64,000 bases of DNA from JBCCXL01 sp039191605 (GTDB taxonomy: Bacteria > Acidobacteriota > Thermoanaerobaculia > Multivoradales > JAHZIX01): assembly GCA_039191605.1 (NCBI GenBank), contig JBCCXL010000020.1:65618-129617 (forward strand). The letters are read 5' to 3'. The position numbers and the translations under genes are program-made. The notes under the pieces were generated by a model. The model was not told the origin of the DNA. It ran no database searches and worked only from the letters and a program-made list of their open reading frames with translations. Below are positions 16,384 to 25,609 of this stretch, piece after piece. Positions within the stretch are counted from its first letter, which is position 1; each line of letters opens with the position of its first letter.

Positions 16384-18216
16384 TCACCAGCCGCACTGGC
16401 GCCCGGCGTTCTGCTCGTCCAGCCACGTTTGGAGCGGCGCGAAGTATTCGAGGATCGCGGTAGCGTCCATCTCCCGCTCTCCGGTGAGGGCCTCCAGGGC
16501 ATCGGGCCAGGGCTTTTCGAGCCCCAGTTCCATCATCGCCGCCAGGCGTTCACCGGCGGCGGCGTTGCCGTAGATCGAGCAGCGGTGCAGCGGTCCATCA
16601 TCCCCCGCCACCTGACACAGGCCGCGGTGGAACTGGAATTGAAGGATGTGGGCCAGGAAGTAGCGAGTGTAGGGAGTATTGCCGGGAACGTGGTATTTAG
16701 CCCCGGGATCGAAGTTCGCCTCGGAGCGCTCCACCGGCGCCGCGACGCCCTGATAGGCCTCCCGCAGCTCCCACCAACCCTGGTTGTACTCTTCCGGGCT
16801 CACCTCACCGGAAAACACTTTCCATCGCCACTGATCCACCAGCAGGCCGAAGGGCACGAAGGCCACCTTGTCCAGCGCCATGCGCAGCAGCAGGCCGAGG
16901 TCGGCGTCCGCTGGCGGCTCGGCGTCGATGAGGCCGACGTCCTTGAGGTACTTCGGCGTCACGCTCAGGGAAATGGTGTCTCCGAGGGCCTCGTGGAAGC
17001 CGTCGTTGGCGCTGTTGCGATAGAGGAAGGGCAGCTCGGCGTAGGCGCGCTGATAGAAGTTATGGCCCAGCTCATGGTGGATCACCGAGAAGTCCTCCGC
17101 CGTCACCTGGATGCACATCTTGATGCGCAAGTCGTCCACCTGGTCGATATCCCAGGCGCTGGCATGGCAGACCACCTCTCGATCCCGCGGCTTGGTGAAT
17201 TGGGAGCGCTGCCAGAAGGTCTCCGGCAGCGGATCGAGGTTCAGGGAGGTGAAGAAGCTCTCCGCCTGGCGGGTCATCTTGAGGGCGTCGTAGCCTTCCG
17301 CCTCTAGGCGCTCGGTGAGGTCGAAGCCCGGATCCGTATTCTGCGGAGCGACCAGCGGATAGACATTGCCCCAGCTCTGTGCCCACATATTGCCTAGCAG
17401 ATGCGCCGGGATCGGCCCGGTGGGGTCCACCACGTCGCTGCCGTATTGCTCCACCAGCTGGGCTCGTACGTGGCAATGCAGCGCCTCGTAGAGGGGCGAG
17501 ACCTGATCCCATAGGCGGTCCAGCTCGGCGGCGAAGGCATCCGGGTCCATGTCGTATTGGTTACGCCACAGGGCTCCGGTATCGGCGTAGCCCAGCTCCT
17601 GAGAGCCGGCGTTGGCGAGCTCCACCATGCGCTGGTAGTCCGCGCGCATCGGCGGCGAAACGGTGCGCCAGCCGGTCCACAGATCCAGCAGCTTGGCCTC
17701 GTCCCGGCTGTTGGCCTGGATGATGTTCATTTCCGAGAGGTCATAGCAGCCGTCGCCCCCGGCGTCGCTGTCGGGATTCTCGGGGCAGTACTTTCCGGCA
17801 CCGTAGGTGCCCGAGAGGCGGGCGTTGATCGCCGCCAGCTCCGAGGACGCCTCCGGGTCGTTGGGAGAAGGGATAGTGAGGCGGTTCTTCAACAGGTTGA
17901 GGCGGCGGCGCACGTCCGGCTCGGCCTCCACCTCGTCGAAGCGCGACGCCTCCACCGCCAGCTGCACCGAGCGGCTGACGTAGCGCTCGTCGGCGTCCGC
18001 GGCGATCTGCGCGGTGTCTTCGGTGATGTGGGTGTTGTACACCCAGGCGGCGCGATCGTTGCGAATGGCGAGGTCCAGCAGCTCTTCATCGGCAGCGTTG
18101 ATGAAGGCCTTGGCACCCTCCGGGGTTGCCGGGGTAGTGCTTTCTCCTCCACCACCACAGGCCACCAGGGTGAGGAGCATCGCGGCGAAAACCAGCAGCG
18201 AGGTGATACGAATCAT
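16384..18216 (-). CDS. M2-family (ACE-like) dipeptidyl carboxypeptidase lipoprotein
   Basis: A zinc metallopeptidase of family M2, relatives of angiotensin-converting enzyme, 610 residues. The N-terminus is a lipoprotein signal with lipobox LVAC (Cys at ~20), so it is anchored in the envelope. The zinc site is HELGH at 381-385 followed by the Glu ligand in FHEALGD near residue 410. Other family landmarks are CHASAWD, FLYRNSANDGFHEA, VPGNTPYTRYFLAHILQFQF (substrate-binding region) and a Trp-Pro-rich C-terminal segment. Length fits one catalytic domain. It removes dipeptides from peptide C-termini. The aminotransferase gene lies upstream on the same strand, 192 bp away with a hairpin near 18247-18274 between them. 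Confidence 0.95.
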   Translation of the reverse strand: MIRITSLLVFAAMLLTLVACGGGGESTTPATPEGAKAFINAADEELLDLAIRNDRAAWVYNTHITEDTAQIAADADERYVSRSVQLAVEASRFDEVEAEPDVRRRLNLLKNRLTIPSPNDPEASSELAAINARLSGTYGAGKYCPENPDSDAGGDGCYDLSEMNIIQANSRDEAKLLDLWTGWRTVSPPMRADYQRMVELANAGSQELGYADTGALWRNQYDMDPDAFAAELDRLWDQVSPLYEALHCHVRAQLVEQYGSDVVDPTGPIPAHLLGNMWAQSWGNVYPLVAPQNTDPGFDLTERLEAEGYDALKMTRQAESFFTSLNLDPLPETFWQRSQFTKPRDREVVCHASAWDIDQVDDLRIKMCIQVTAEDFSVIHHELGHNFYQRAYAELPFLYRNSANDGFHEALGDTISLSVTPKYLKDVGLIDAEPPADADLGLLLRMALDKVAFVPFGLLVDQWRWKVFSGEVSPEEYNQGWWELREAYQGVAAPVERSEANFDPGAKYHVPGNTPYTRYFLAHILQFQFHRGLCQVAGDDGPLHRCSIYGNAAAGERLAAMMELGLEKPWPDALEALTGEREMDATAILEYFAPLQTWLDEQNAGRQCGW

Positions 18217-18408
18217 GAGTCCATCTCCTGAGAATGGTTTGGACCCGCCCCGCCGCTCTTTCCGCGGGGCGGAGAATCGAAACGTCAGTTCAAGCTCTCG
18301 GGCTCTCGAAATCTTGGGCCCTCGAAGCCCCGGGCAGGGAGTAGGCTCCCCGCCCCGTCGAGACCCTACTTATTGTCGCGCCCCCGCGGGCTCGGGGCGA
18401 GGGTTGCC

Positions 18409-19584
18409 TCAGCCTGCCGGCTCCAGTGCCCGAATAATTCTCGTCACCCCTTCCTTCAGCTCCTCGAGGGAGCAGGCGAAGGAGAGACGTACATGCCCTT
18501 CGCGACCGAAGGCGGAGCCCGGCACCACCGCCACCGCCTCGCTGCGAATCAGATGCTCCGCCACCGCCGCCGAGCTCTCTAGCCCCGGGCGATAGCAGCC
18601 CTCGATCTTGGGGAAGGCGTAGAAGGCGCCATGGGGCGGCGCGCAGCTCCAGCCGGGCACGGTGCCGAGCAGGGGAACGAGGGCGTCGCGACGCTCGCGG
18701 AAGGCCTGCAGACGCTGCTGCAGCTCTTCCTCCCCTCGCTCCAGGGCCTCCACCGCTCCCCACATCGCGAAGGAAGTGGGATTCGAGGTGGCGTGGCTCT
18801 GCAGGCTACCGAGGGCCTTGAGCAGCGGCGGCGGGGCGAAGACATAGCCCAGGCGCCATCCGGTCATGGCGTAGCTCTTGGAGAAAGAGCCCACCAGCAC
18901 CACCGTCTCCGGGTAGCGCTCGGCGAGGGCCGCGGAGCTCACCGGATCTCCGTCGAAGAAGAAGCGCTCGTAGGTCTCGTCGGCGATCAGCGGGATCCCC
19001 GCGTCGGCGCAGCCGGCCACCAGCCGCTCCAGCTCCGCCTTGGGCATCACCCCGCCGGTGGGGTTGCAGGGGGAGTTCACCAACACCGCGCGAGTGCGCT
19101 CATCGATGGCCTCCAGCAGCGGAGCCGCCCGCAGCTGAAAACCATCTTCGGGATCCGAAGCCACCACCACCGGTTCTCCTCCGGCGAGGCGAATCTGCTC
19201 CGGCAGGCTGACCCAATAGGGCGACGGCAGCACTACCTTATCCCCGGGATTCACCAGCGCCTGGGCGAGCTCGTAGAGGGCCATCTTGGCGCCCACCGTC
19301 ACCTGCACGTCGTCCCCGCTCCAGGGAGCGCCGTGGCGGCGGCGATAATCCTCCGCCAGAGCGCGACGCAGCTCGAGGATTCCGCCGTTGGCGGTATAGC
19401 GAGTCCTGCCGTCAGCGAGGGCCCGCTGGGCCGCTTCCACCGCGACCTGGGGAGAATCGAAATCAGGTTGACCGACGGAGAGGTCGATGACGCTCTCGCC
19501 GCGGGCGCGCAGCTCGCGGGCGAGGTTCGCCACCTTCAAAGTCGCCGATTCACCGGTGGAGGAGACACGCTGAGAGAGTCGCAT
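18409..19584 (-). CDS. Class I/II PLP-dependent aminotransferase (aspartate/aromatic type)
   Basis: 391 residues, cytosolic, fold type I. Visible landmarks are SVGQPDFDSPQ near residue 37, YTANGGILELRRALAEDYRR, an SPYWVSLPEQI segment, NSPCNPTGG (Asn contacting PLP), ADETYERFFFDG (Asp binding the PLP nitrogen), the Schiff-base lysine in SFSKSYAMTGWRLGY near 240, and the C-terminal HVRLSFACSLEELKEG with the substrate-carboxylate Arg. These fit AspC/PatA-type enzymes that transfer amino groups between amino acids and 2-oxo acids; the exact substrate cannot be read. Confidence 0.95.
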   Translation of the reverse strand: MRLSQRVSSTGESATLKVANLARELRARGESVIDLSVGQPDFDSPQVAVEAAQRALADGRTRYTANGGILELRRALAEDYRRRHGAPWSGDDVQVTVGAKMALYELAQALVNPGDKVVLPSPYWVSLPEQIRLAGGEPVVVASDPEDGFQLRAAPLLEAIDERTRAVLVNSPCNPTGGVMPKAELERLVAGCADAGIPLIADETYERFFFDGDPVSSAALAERYPETVVLVGSFSKSYAMTGWRLGYVFAPPPLLKALGSLQSHATSNPTSFAMWGAVEALERGEEELQQRLQAFRERRDALVPLLGTVPGWSCAPPHGAFYAFPKIEGCYRPGLESSAAVAEHLIRSEAVAVVPGSAFGREGHVRLSFACSLEELKEGVTRIIRALEPAG

Positions 19585-20030
19585 TCCGCGGATCGTACCA
19601 CCACATCGTCCCGCTCCCTATGCCCGAAGGGCAACGATGGCGTACCGGCTCTGCCGAAGCCGTGCACACCCTGCTGAACCCGTGCCCCCTCTGCTGAACC
19701 GAGGGCCGCCCCGCTCTCGTACCTACTCTTGCTGGCACTGCCTTGCTGGCACTGCCCTGCGGGGTTCGCCCCTGGAGGACAAGAACCAGGGGACGAGATC
19801 CCGGTCTTTGCCCCGCGGATTGCTATGATCGCCCTCCGCGCTCCATCGCCTCTCCGGCGACGAGCCTCACCCGCTCCCCCCCCCGGCGCCACCCTCCGTT
19901 CCCTCATCGGGCGCCGTCGGCGGGCCCCTCCCGGCTCTTCCCCCTGCTTCCTGGCAAGCTCGTCTCTGACGAATAACCCACGACGCAGCATTCCATCCAA
20001 ATGTTTCTACCCATAGGCGGCGGACGGACC
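19585..20030. other. 446-bp divergent promoter gap
   Basis: Lies between the aminotransferase start and dsbD. It contains short duplications (CTGCTGAACC twice near 19671-19702; TTGCTGGCACTGC twice near 19729-19755) and a TATGAT box at 19824-19829 within GCTATGATCGCCCTC, a context also found near 25317-25332. No gene seen. Confidence 0.5.
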
Positions 20031-21917
20031 ATGATCGCCAAACTCCCTTCCCTTTCCCTCGCGCCCATTCCCGGGGCGATCTGGCGACACTCTGTGGTCG
20101 TCGGCCTTCTGCTGACGGCGCTCCTCGTTCCCCTCGTCTCCGAGGCGCAGCTGGTCCGAGAAGAGAAGGCCACCATTCAGCTGGCGGAAGCCAGGACCGC
20201 CTTTGCCCCCGGCGAGACGGTGCGGCTGGCGGCGGTGATGACCCTGGAGGAGAAGTGGCACTCCAATAGTCACCAGCCGACCCTCGACTTCCTGATCCCC
20301 ACCGAGGCGCGGCTGGAGGCCCCGGAGGGCTGGGGGGAGCCTCGCTTCACCTACCCTGAGGGGGTGATGCTGGACTTCGAGTTCGTCGAGGAGCCGATTT
20401 CCGTCTACGAGGGCAGCGTGCCCATCTGGATCGAGATCGACCCGCCCACCGGCCTCAACGCCATCGCCGCCGCCGCCGACGCCGCGACCTTCCGGGTTGC
20501 GGTGCGGTACCAGGCCTGCGACGACAGCCAATGCCTGCCGCCGGTGGAAAGCTTCGCCGAAACGACGGTGGTGATCGGCGACGCAGGAGAGCCGGTGAAC
20601 GCCGAGTTCTTCACCGCCGAAGCGCTGCTTCCCGGGGGGCTTCACGGCGGCGATTCGGCGGCCTCGGCGAGCACCACGGCGACCGCCTCTAGCGAGCAAG
20701 CGCCCCTCGAAGAGGGTGGCCGCAGCCTGTGGAGCGCCCTGCTGCTGGCGTGGGTCGGAGGCCTGATCCTGAACGCCATGCCCTGCGTGCTGCCGGTGCT
20801 CTCGCTGAAGGTCTTCGGCCTGATGAAGAGCGCCGGCGAAAGCCGCAAAGCCGTCGCCCGGGGCACCCTGGTCACCGCCCTGGGCATCTTGGTTTCCTTC
20901 TGGATCCTCGCCGCCGTCGCCGTCGCCGCCCGCGCCGCCGGTCAGGCGGCGGGCTGGGGGGTACAGTTCCAGGAGCCGGGCTTCGTCGCCTTCCTGGCCA
21001 TCGTGATGGTGCTCTTCGCCCTCAACCTCTGGGGTCTCTTCGAAATCCCTCTCCCCACCGCCCTGGCGATGCGCCTCGGCGGCGGCGGTGGCCAAAAAGA
21101 GGGGATCGCCGCTCACTTCGGCTACGGCCTCTTCGCCACCCTGATGGCCACCCCCTGCTCCGCTCCCTTCTTGGGTACCGCCGTCACCTTCGCCCTCGCC
21201 CAGCCGCCGCTGGTGATCTATGCCGTGTTTACCGCCGTCGCCCTCGGCATGGCGACGCCCTACATCGCTCTGGCGGTGGCCCCCGGGGCCGCCGAAAAGC
21301 TGCCGAAGCCGGGCCCATGGATGGAGACCCTGAGAGGGCTGCTGGGCTTCCTGCTGGCCGGCGCCGCTCTGTGGCTGCTCTTCGTCCTCGCCGGCCAGAT
21401 CTCCTCCGGCCGCCTGCTGGCGGTGGAGATCACCCTGCTGGCGATGGCCGCCTTCCTGTGGTTCGGTCACCGGCCGGAGCGCCGCTCCCAGGCCGGCGGA
21501 CGAAGCGTGGCCCGCTTCGGCACCCTCGCCATGGCGGTGCTGGCGCTGGTGCTGGCGATCCGCCCGGAAGCCCCGGAGCGCATCGATTGGCAGCCCTTCG
21601 ACCGCGCCAAGGCGGAAACCCTGGCGGCGGCGGGCACCCCGGTATTCATCGACGTCACCGCCGACTGGTGCGTCACCTGCAAGGTCAACGAAGCGGCGAT
21701 CCTCAATACCGAGAGAGTCGCCAGCGCCTTCGAGCGCCACGGCGTGGTGCCGATGAAGGCGGACTGGACCAACCAGGACGAGAACATCTCCCGCTTCCTC
21801 GCCGACCACGGCCGCACCGGAATCCCCTTCTACGTGCTGTACAAGCCCGGGCAGGCACCCCACGTCTTCGGCGAGATCATCAGCCGCGACGGCATCCTGC
21901 GTCAGCTGGAGCCCTGA
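20031..21917 (+). CDS. dsbD: Thiol:disulfide interchange protein DsbD
   Basis: Inner-membrane reductant conduit that passes electrons from cytosolic thioredoxin to periplasmic disulfide proteins. 628 residues from ATG 20031 (preceded by AGGCGGCGGACGG); the frame opens 10 codons earlier. A signal peptide is followed by the DsbD-alpha domain with its Cys pair split in YQACDDSQCLPPV (~residue 160). The transmembrane core has MPCVLPVLSLKVFGL and MATPCSAPFLGT, carrying the two redox cysteines in ~8 helices. The thioredoxin-like gamma domain has DVTADWCVTCKVNE (CxxC) near residue 545. All six expected cysteines are present. DsbD supports cytochrome c assembly and disulfide isomerisation. Confidence 0.95.
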   Translation: MIAKLPSLSLAPIPGAIWRHSVVVGLLLTALLVPLVSEAQLVREEKATIQLAEARTAFAPGETVRLAAVMTLEEKWHSNSHQPTLDFLIPTEARLEAPEGWGEPRFTYPEGVMLDFEFVEEPISVYEGSVPIWIEIDPPTGLNAIAAAADAATFRVAVRYQACDDSQCLPPVESFAETTVVIGDAGEPVNAEFFTAEALLPGGLHGGDSAASASTTATASSEQAPLEEGGRSLWSALLLAWVGGLILNAMPCVLPVLSLKVFGLMKSAGESRKAVARGTLVTALGILVSFWILAAVAVAARAAGQAAGWGVQFQEPGFVAFLAIVMVLFALNLWGLFEIPLPTALAMRLGGGGGQKEGIAAHFGYGLFATLMATPCSAPFLGTAVTFALAQPPLVIYAVFTAVALGMATPYIALAVAPGAAEKLPKPGPWMETLRGLLGFLLAGAALWLLFVLAGQISSGRLLAVEITLLAMAAFLWFGHRPERRSQAGGRSVARFGTLAMAVLALVLAIRPEAPERIDWQPFDRAKAETLAAAGTPVFIDVTADWCVTCKVNEAAILNTERVASAFERHGVVPMKADWTNQDENISRFLADHGRTGIPFYVLYKPGQAPHVFGEIISRDGILRQLEP

Positions 21918-21927
21918 GCTACGCCCC

Positions 21928-21999
21928 GGTCCCTCGGCTGCGCCTGATCCCTCGGCTGCGCCCAATCCCTCGGCTGCGCCCGATCCCTCAGCTGCACTA
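21928..21999. repeat. 18-bp tandem repeat x4
   Basis: Four units of consensus GATCCCTCGGCTGCGCCC fill the gap between dsbD (stop 21917) and the convergent esterase gene. The fourth, degenerate unit supplies the esterase stop codon (CTA at 21997-21999). Confidence 0.92.
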
Positions 22000-23454
22000 G
22001 CGGGCTTCGGGGCCGGGAAAGAAATGCTCCAGCATCGCCGGCAGCCGCAGCCGCCAGGCGGTGAGGGAATGCCCCTCCGGAACCTCCACCACGGTGGGGC
22101 TGTACCCCGCGCTCCGCAGCGCCTCAGCGAGAGCGTAGCCGTCCGGCGCCCAGCGGCGATCGTAGCGCCCGATGAGCACGTAGGGATCCATCGCCACCCG
22201 CGGACTCTCGGCGATGGTGCTCACCAGATCGCTCCCCGACACCGCCGGAGCGATGGCGGCGACGTGACCGAAGACCTGAGGGTGAGTGTGGGCGAGGTCC
22301 ACCGCCGCTAAGGCACCCCGAGAGCCTCCCACCAGCAGTCGTCCCGAGGGATCCTGAAGCGTCGGGTACGAAGCGTCCACCCGGGGCACGATCTCCTCCA
22401 CCATCATTCGCCGAAAGCCGGAATGGCGGCGATACTCGCGATAACGGTCGACGGGATCCACGAACACCGCGATCAGCGGCCGCAGGACGCCGGCGGCGAT
22501 CAGGGCATCGAGCATCTGCGGAACCCGCCCTCGCCCCGCGTAGGCAGAGCCGTCGCCGAAGTACACCGTCGGCAGCGGCTCGGAAGCCCCAAACTCGGAG
22601 GACGCGGACTCGGAAGACTCGATGACGGGCCGGTAGATCTGCACCCGGCGGCGGGTCCCCGGCAGGAAGGAGCTGACGTGCTCGAAGACCTCCAGCCGCT
22701 CAGCATCGAGGGCCGGTAGCTCCGGCTGCCCTTCTTCCACCGAGAGCAGTGCGTGGAGGCCAGGGATCCTCTCCGCCTCCCGAGGCTCCAGGGTGAGCAG
22801 GCTGACGTCTTCCTCCCATCCCGCTACCCGTCGCGGGTTGTGGGGGTCCGCCAGCACCCTTTCCCCCACCGCATAGGCGTACTCCACCCGCGCTCCAGGC
22901 TCCAGCTGCACCGCCTTCCATCGCCAACCGCTGCGGCCTACGGGCTCGAGGCGTCGCTCCTCAGCGGGCACCTCTTCCCAACCCCAGCCGTTGAAGTCCG
23001 CCAACAGGCGCACGTCGTCCCCCCCTCCGCGGGGGCCATTCTCCGCCCCTCTCTCCAGCGCCACAGAGGCACCGGATTCAGGCTGAGCAGCGAGCCACTC
23101 TCCAGGGTCCACCAGGAATACGACCCTCCCCCCGTCCTCCATCAGCGGCGTGGGGCCATGCTGTGCCAGGTAATTCGCCACCGCGGCGTCTTGGTCCACC
23201 GCATCCCCGGACAGAGTCGAGACGAAGCTCGCGAAGCTACCGGCACTAGGAGCCGATGCTTCGCCGTCGGGAGCCTGCGGCCGAGAGGAACAGGCCAAGC
23301 TGGTGCCCATCAACAGCAGGAGAGGCGACAGCAGGAGAACCACCAGCAGGCGAGGCGTCAGCAATAAGGCCTCATGAGCCAGACGGCTCCGCTCCCCCAC
23401 GGCGAGGGAAGGATAGAAAGCGATGGACTGCGGAAATCGGGATCGGCGGGTCAC
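21997..23454 (-). CDS. Esterase-D/enterochelin-esterase-like lipoprotein
   Basis: 485 residues. The N-terminus has a long n-region, a hydrophobic stretch (RLLVVLLLSPLLLLMG) and lipobox SLAC, so it is probably anchored; the true start may be internal. Residues ~120-230 form an early-set/CBM48-like domain (LLADFNGWGWEEV, LEPGARVEYAYAV) as in Fes-type esterases. The catalytic alpha/beta-hydrolase domain has the nucleophile in VGGSRGALAAV and a C-terminal EGHSLTAW with the catalytic His. It likely hydrolyses ester bonds in the periplasm; siderophore, sugar-ester or drug substrates are all possible. No siderophore genes are near. Confidence 0.88.
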   Translation of the reverse strand: MTRRSRFPQSIAFYPSLAVGERSRLAHEALLLTPRLLVVLLLSPLLLLMGTSLACSSRPQAPDGEASAPSAGSFASFVSTLSGDAVDQDAAVANYLAQHGPTPLMEDGGRVVFLVDPGEWLAAQPESGASVALERGAENGPRGGGDDVRLLADFNGWGWEEVPAEERRLEPVGRSGWRWKAVQLEPGARVEYAYAVGERVLADPHNPRRVAGWEEDVSLLTLEPREAERIPGLHALLSVEEGQPELPALDAERLEVFEHVSSFLPGTRRRVQIYRPVIESSESASSEFGASEPLPTVYFGDGSAYAGRGRVPQMLDALIAAGVLRPLIAVFVDPVDRYREYRRHSGFRRMMVEEIVPRVDASYPTLQDPSGRLLVGGSRGALAAVDLAHTHPQVFGHVAAIAPAVSGSDLVSTIAESPRVAMDPYVLIGRYDRRWAPDGYALAEALRSAGYSPTVVEVPEGHSLTAWRLRLPAMLEHFFPGPEAR

Positions 23455-23588
23455 GGGAAAATCCTCCTTCCCGCTCTACGCTCGTCTCCTGGAAGAGTTG
23501 CGTTCCCCGCCGCGGCCGAGGAGCTCAGCTCCCCGAGCGAGACGCCGCGTCTCTACCGCTGCCCCAGAAACCCTGGGAGCCCAGAAAT

Positions 23589-25205
23589 TCAGAGATAGCC
23601 GAGGGAGCGCAGCAGATCTTCCGTCTCGGAATCCATCGTGCGGGCATCGCCGCATTCCGCCGAGCGGGGATCCACCAGAGCGGAGAATCGCTCCGCCCCA
23701 TCCCAGGCCTGCAGGGCCCGCTGCAGGCGCTGGAGATCCTGCGGAAATTCTTCCGCCACGTTGCGGGTCTCCATCGGATCGTTTTCGAGATCGAAGAGGG
23801 TGAAGCGCACGCCCTCGCCGCCGATCCACCGCTGCTCTGGGGTGGTCTGGGCGAAGATCAGCTTGAAGCGCTGGTCGCGAACCACCTTCTGCCATTTGTT
23901 GCGGGTCTCCCAGCCGGCCTCGGCGAAGCCCAGGCCGTCGAAGGAAATCATCGGCTCCAGCCCGCGAGCCCCTGCGGGCCAAGGCGGCATCGGCTCTCCC
24001 CGCAGTCGCGGCAGCAGGCTGCGTCCCTGCATGTAGCTGCCATCCGCCGACAGGTCCGCCCCCGCCGCCTGCAGCAGCGTCGGGCCGAGGTGAATGAGCT
24101 CTACCGGCGCCCCGTCTACCTTCGGCTCCAGCACCCCCGGATAGTGGAAGATCAGCGGTACCCGCAGGCAGGTCTCGAAGCTGAAGCGCCCGTGGTCGAA
24201 GTAGTAATGGTGCTCCCCCAAAGACTCCCCGTGATCCGAGGTGAAGACGGTGAGGGTGTTACTCATCAACTCCTGCTCTTCGAGGCTATCCAGCAGAATG
24301 CCGACCTGCTCGTCGTTGTAGGCGATCTCCGCATCGTAGCGAGCGCGGTAGAAATCCAGCTCGTCTCGGCCGTCCAGCACTTGGGTCTGACCGATACCGG
24401 CCATCTGCTGCTTCGGCTTGTCGACGATGTTGATTCGGGGCTCCGGGCTCCAGAACTCATCGCCCTGGAACATGTCGCTGTACTTGCCCGGCGGGGTGTA
24501 GGGGGCGTGGGGATCCAGATAGTGCACCCAGAGAAAGTAGGGCTTGCCCTCTTCTCGCTCCGCGCTGATTCGATCCAGCAGCCCCTGGGCGAGATGGGTC
24601 ACGATCTCCGCCCGGTTGGGGTCGCTGCCGTCTTCCGGCGGCTCCAGCTTCCAGGTCTCGATGTAGGTATCGAAGCCCTGGTCGAAGTAGAAGTCCGTCG
24701 CCAGGGCCCCGTTGGCCACCACCGCGTGGGTGCCGTAGCCGAGATCCCGCAGGTGCTCGGCGAGCATGTAGAAGCGGCAGTCCAGGGGCTTGCCGACCCG
24801 CCGCACGATGCCGTTGTCCTTCGGGTAGGTGGTGGTGAAGATCGAGGCAAAGGAGGGGCTGGTCTTCGGCCACTGCACCATCGGCTGATCAAAGCGCACC
24901 CCCTCCGCCGCCAGAAGATCGATCACCGGCGAGGTGACTCGCTGATAGCCGTAGCTAGAGACATGGTCCGCGCGCAGAGTATCGACGGTGATCAGCAGGA
25001 TGTCCGGGCGCTCCGGAAGCGGCTCCACGGCCGCCTGCGGCGCCTCGCTCCCCGCCTCATCCGAAACCGAGTCGGAGGTACAGGCGACGGTCAGCAGCAG
25101 CGCGCTACTCAGCAGCACGGGAGCCAACCAAAGCCAGCGCCAGGGACGGGGCGATGGGCGGTGAGAGAGGGGATTCAGAGGGTGCGCGGTGGAATCCTTG
25201 ACCAT
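23589..25205 (-). CDS. Sulfatase/alkaline-phosphatase-superfamily lipoprotein
   Basis: 538 residues from ATG 25205 (an earlier ATG at 25259 is possible). A signal with lipobox TVAC precedes the catalytic domain. It opens with LLITVDTLRADHVSSYGY (metal-binding Asp75) and continues with TSPSFASIFTTTYP at 115, where type I sulfatases carry the C-x-P-S-R formylglycine site. Here Thr occupies the Cys position and Phe the Arg position. Later landmarks are VHYLDPHAPY, VFTSDHGESLGEHHYY and VPLIFHYPG. Thr as nucleophile is known in LtaS-type and phosphoethanolamine transferases of the same superfamily, so a phosphatase, phosphotransferase or non-FGly sulfatase are all possible. Confidence 0.88.
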   Translation of the reverse strand: MVKDSTAHPLNPLSHRPSPRPWRWLWLAPVLLSSALLLTVACTSDSVSDEAGSEAPQAAVEPLPERPDILLITVDTLRADHVSSYGYQRVTSPVIDLLAAEGVRFDQPMVQWPKTSPSFASIFTTTYPKDNGIVRRVGKPLDCRFYMLAEHLRDLGYGTHAVVANGALATDFYFDQGFDTYIETWKLEPPEDGSDPNRAEIVTHLAQGLLDRISAEREEGKPYFLWVHYLDPHAPYTPPGKYSDMFQGDEFWSPEPRINIVDKPKQQMAGIGQTQVLDGRDELDFYRARYDAEIAYNDEQVGILLDSLEEQELMSNTLTVFTSDHGESLGEHHYYFDHGRFSFETCLRVPLIFHYPGVLEPKVDGAPVELIHLGPTLLQAAGADLSADGSYMQGRSLLPRLRGEPMPPWPAGARGLEPMISFDGLGFAEAGWETRNKWQKVVRDQRFKLIFAQTTPEQRWIGGEGVRFTLFDLENDPMETRNVAEEFPQDLQRLQRALQAWDGAERFSALVDPRSAECGDARTMDSETEDLLRSLGYL

Positions 25206-25609
25206 GGTGAAGGTACTCGGAGAAAAAGGAATGGGGACGAGGGCCTCTCCTTGCCCCAAAGCGGGGATAGCGTGCCTCGCCGGGCGAGCAGCGCGACGAT
25301 ATCAGAATGGGAATTCGCTATGATTGCCCTCGCGAACCGCTCTCGACCCAGTCTTGATTTGGCCCGCGGCTAGTACTGAGCTAGCACTGAGCCGGCACTG
25401 AATCAGCCTGCCAAGCCTGGACCGGGCCCTCCGGAACAGACAAGGATTTGCCCTTCTCCCCCCGCTATGCTTCTCTCCCCCGCTATGCAGGCACTTCACC
25501 ACTCCATCAGAGACGCGATGACGGCAGACGACTTCGGGGCCCTGCAGTGGGCGAAGGCGGGAAGGGGTTGGAGCTGCCTCGGCGGCGCCCCTCGGGGAGA
25601 TAGCGCCCA
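25206..25609. other. 404-bp gap with repeats
   Basis: No supported gene. Contains TATGAT at 25319-25324, the 11-bp repeat at 25370-25402 and a duplicated CCCCGCTATGC near 25464-25487. Confidence 0.5.
25370..25402. repeat. 11-bp tandem repeat x3
   Basis: CTAGTACTGAG, CTAGCACTGAG and CCGGCACTGAA, head to tail, in the gap between two divergent genes. Confidence 0.75.

Noticed and set aside
20007..21965. 652-codon minus-strand frame over dsbD
   Set aside because: Antisense shadow of a well-supported gene; the composition is low-complexity Gly/Ala/Glu/His with no motif.
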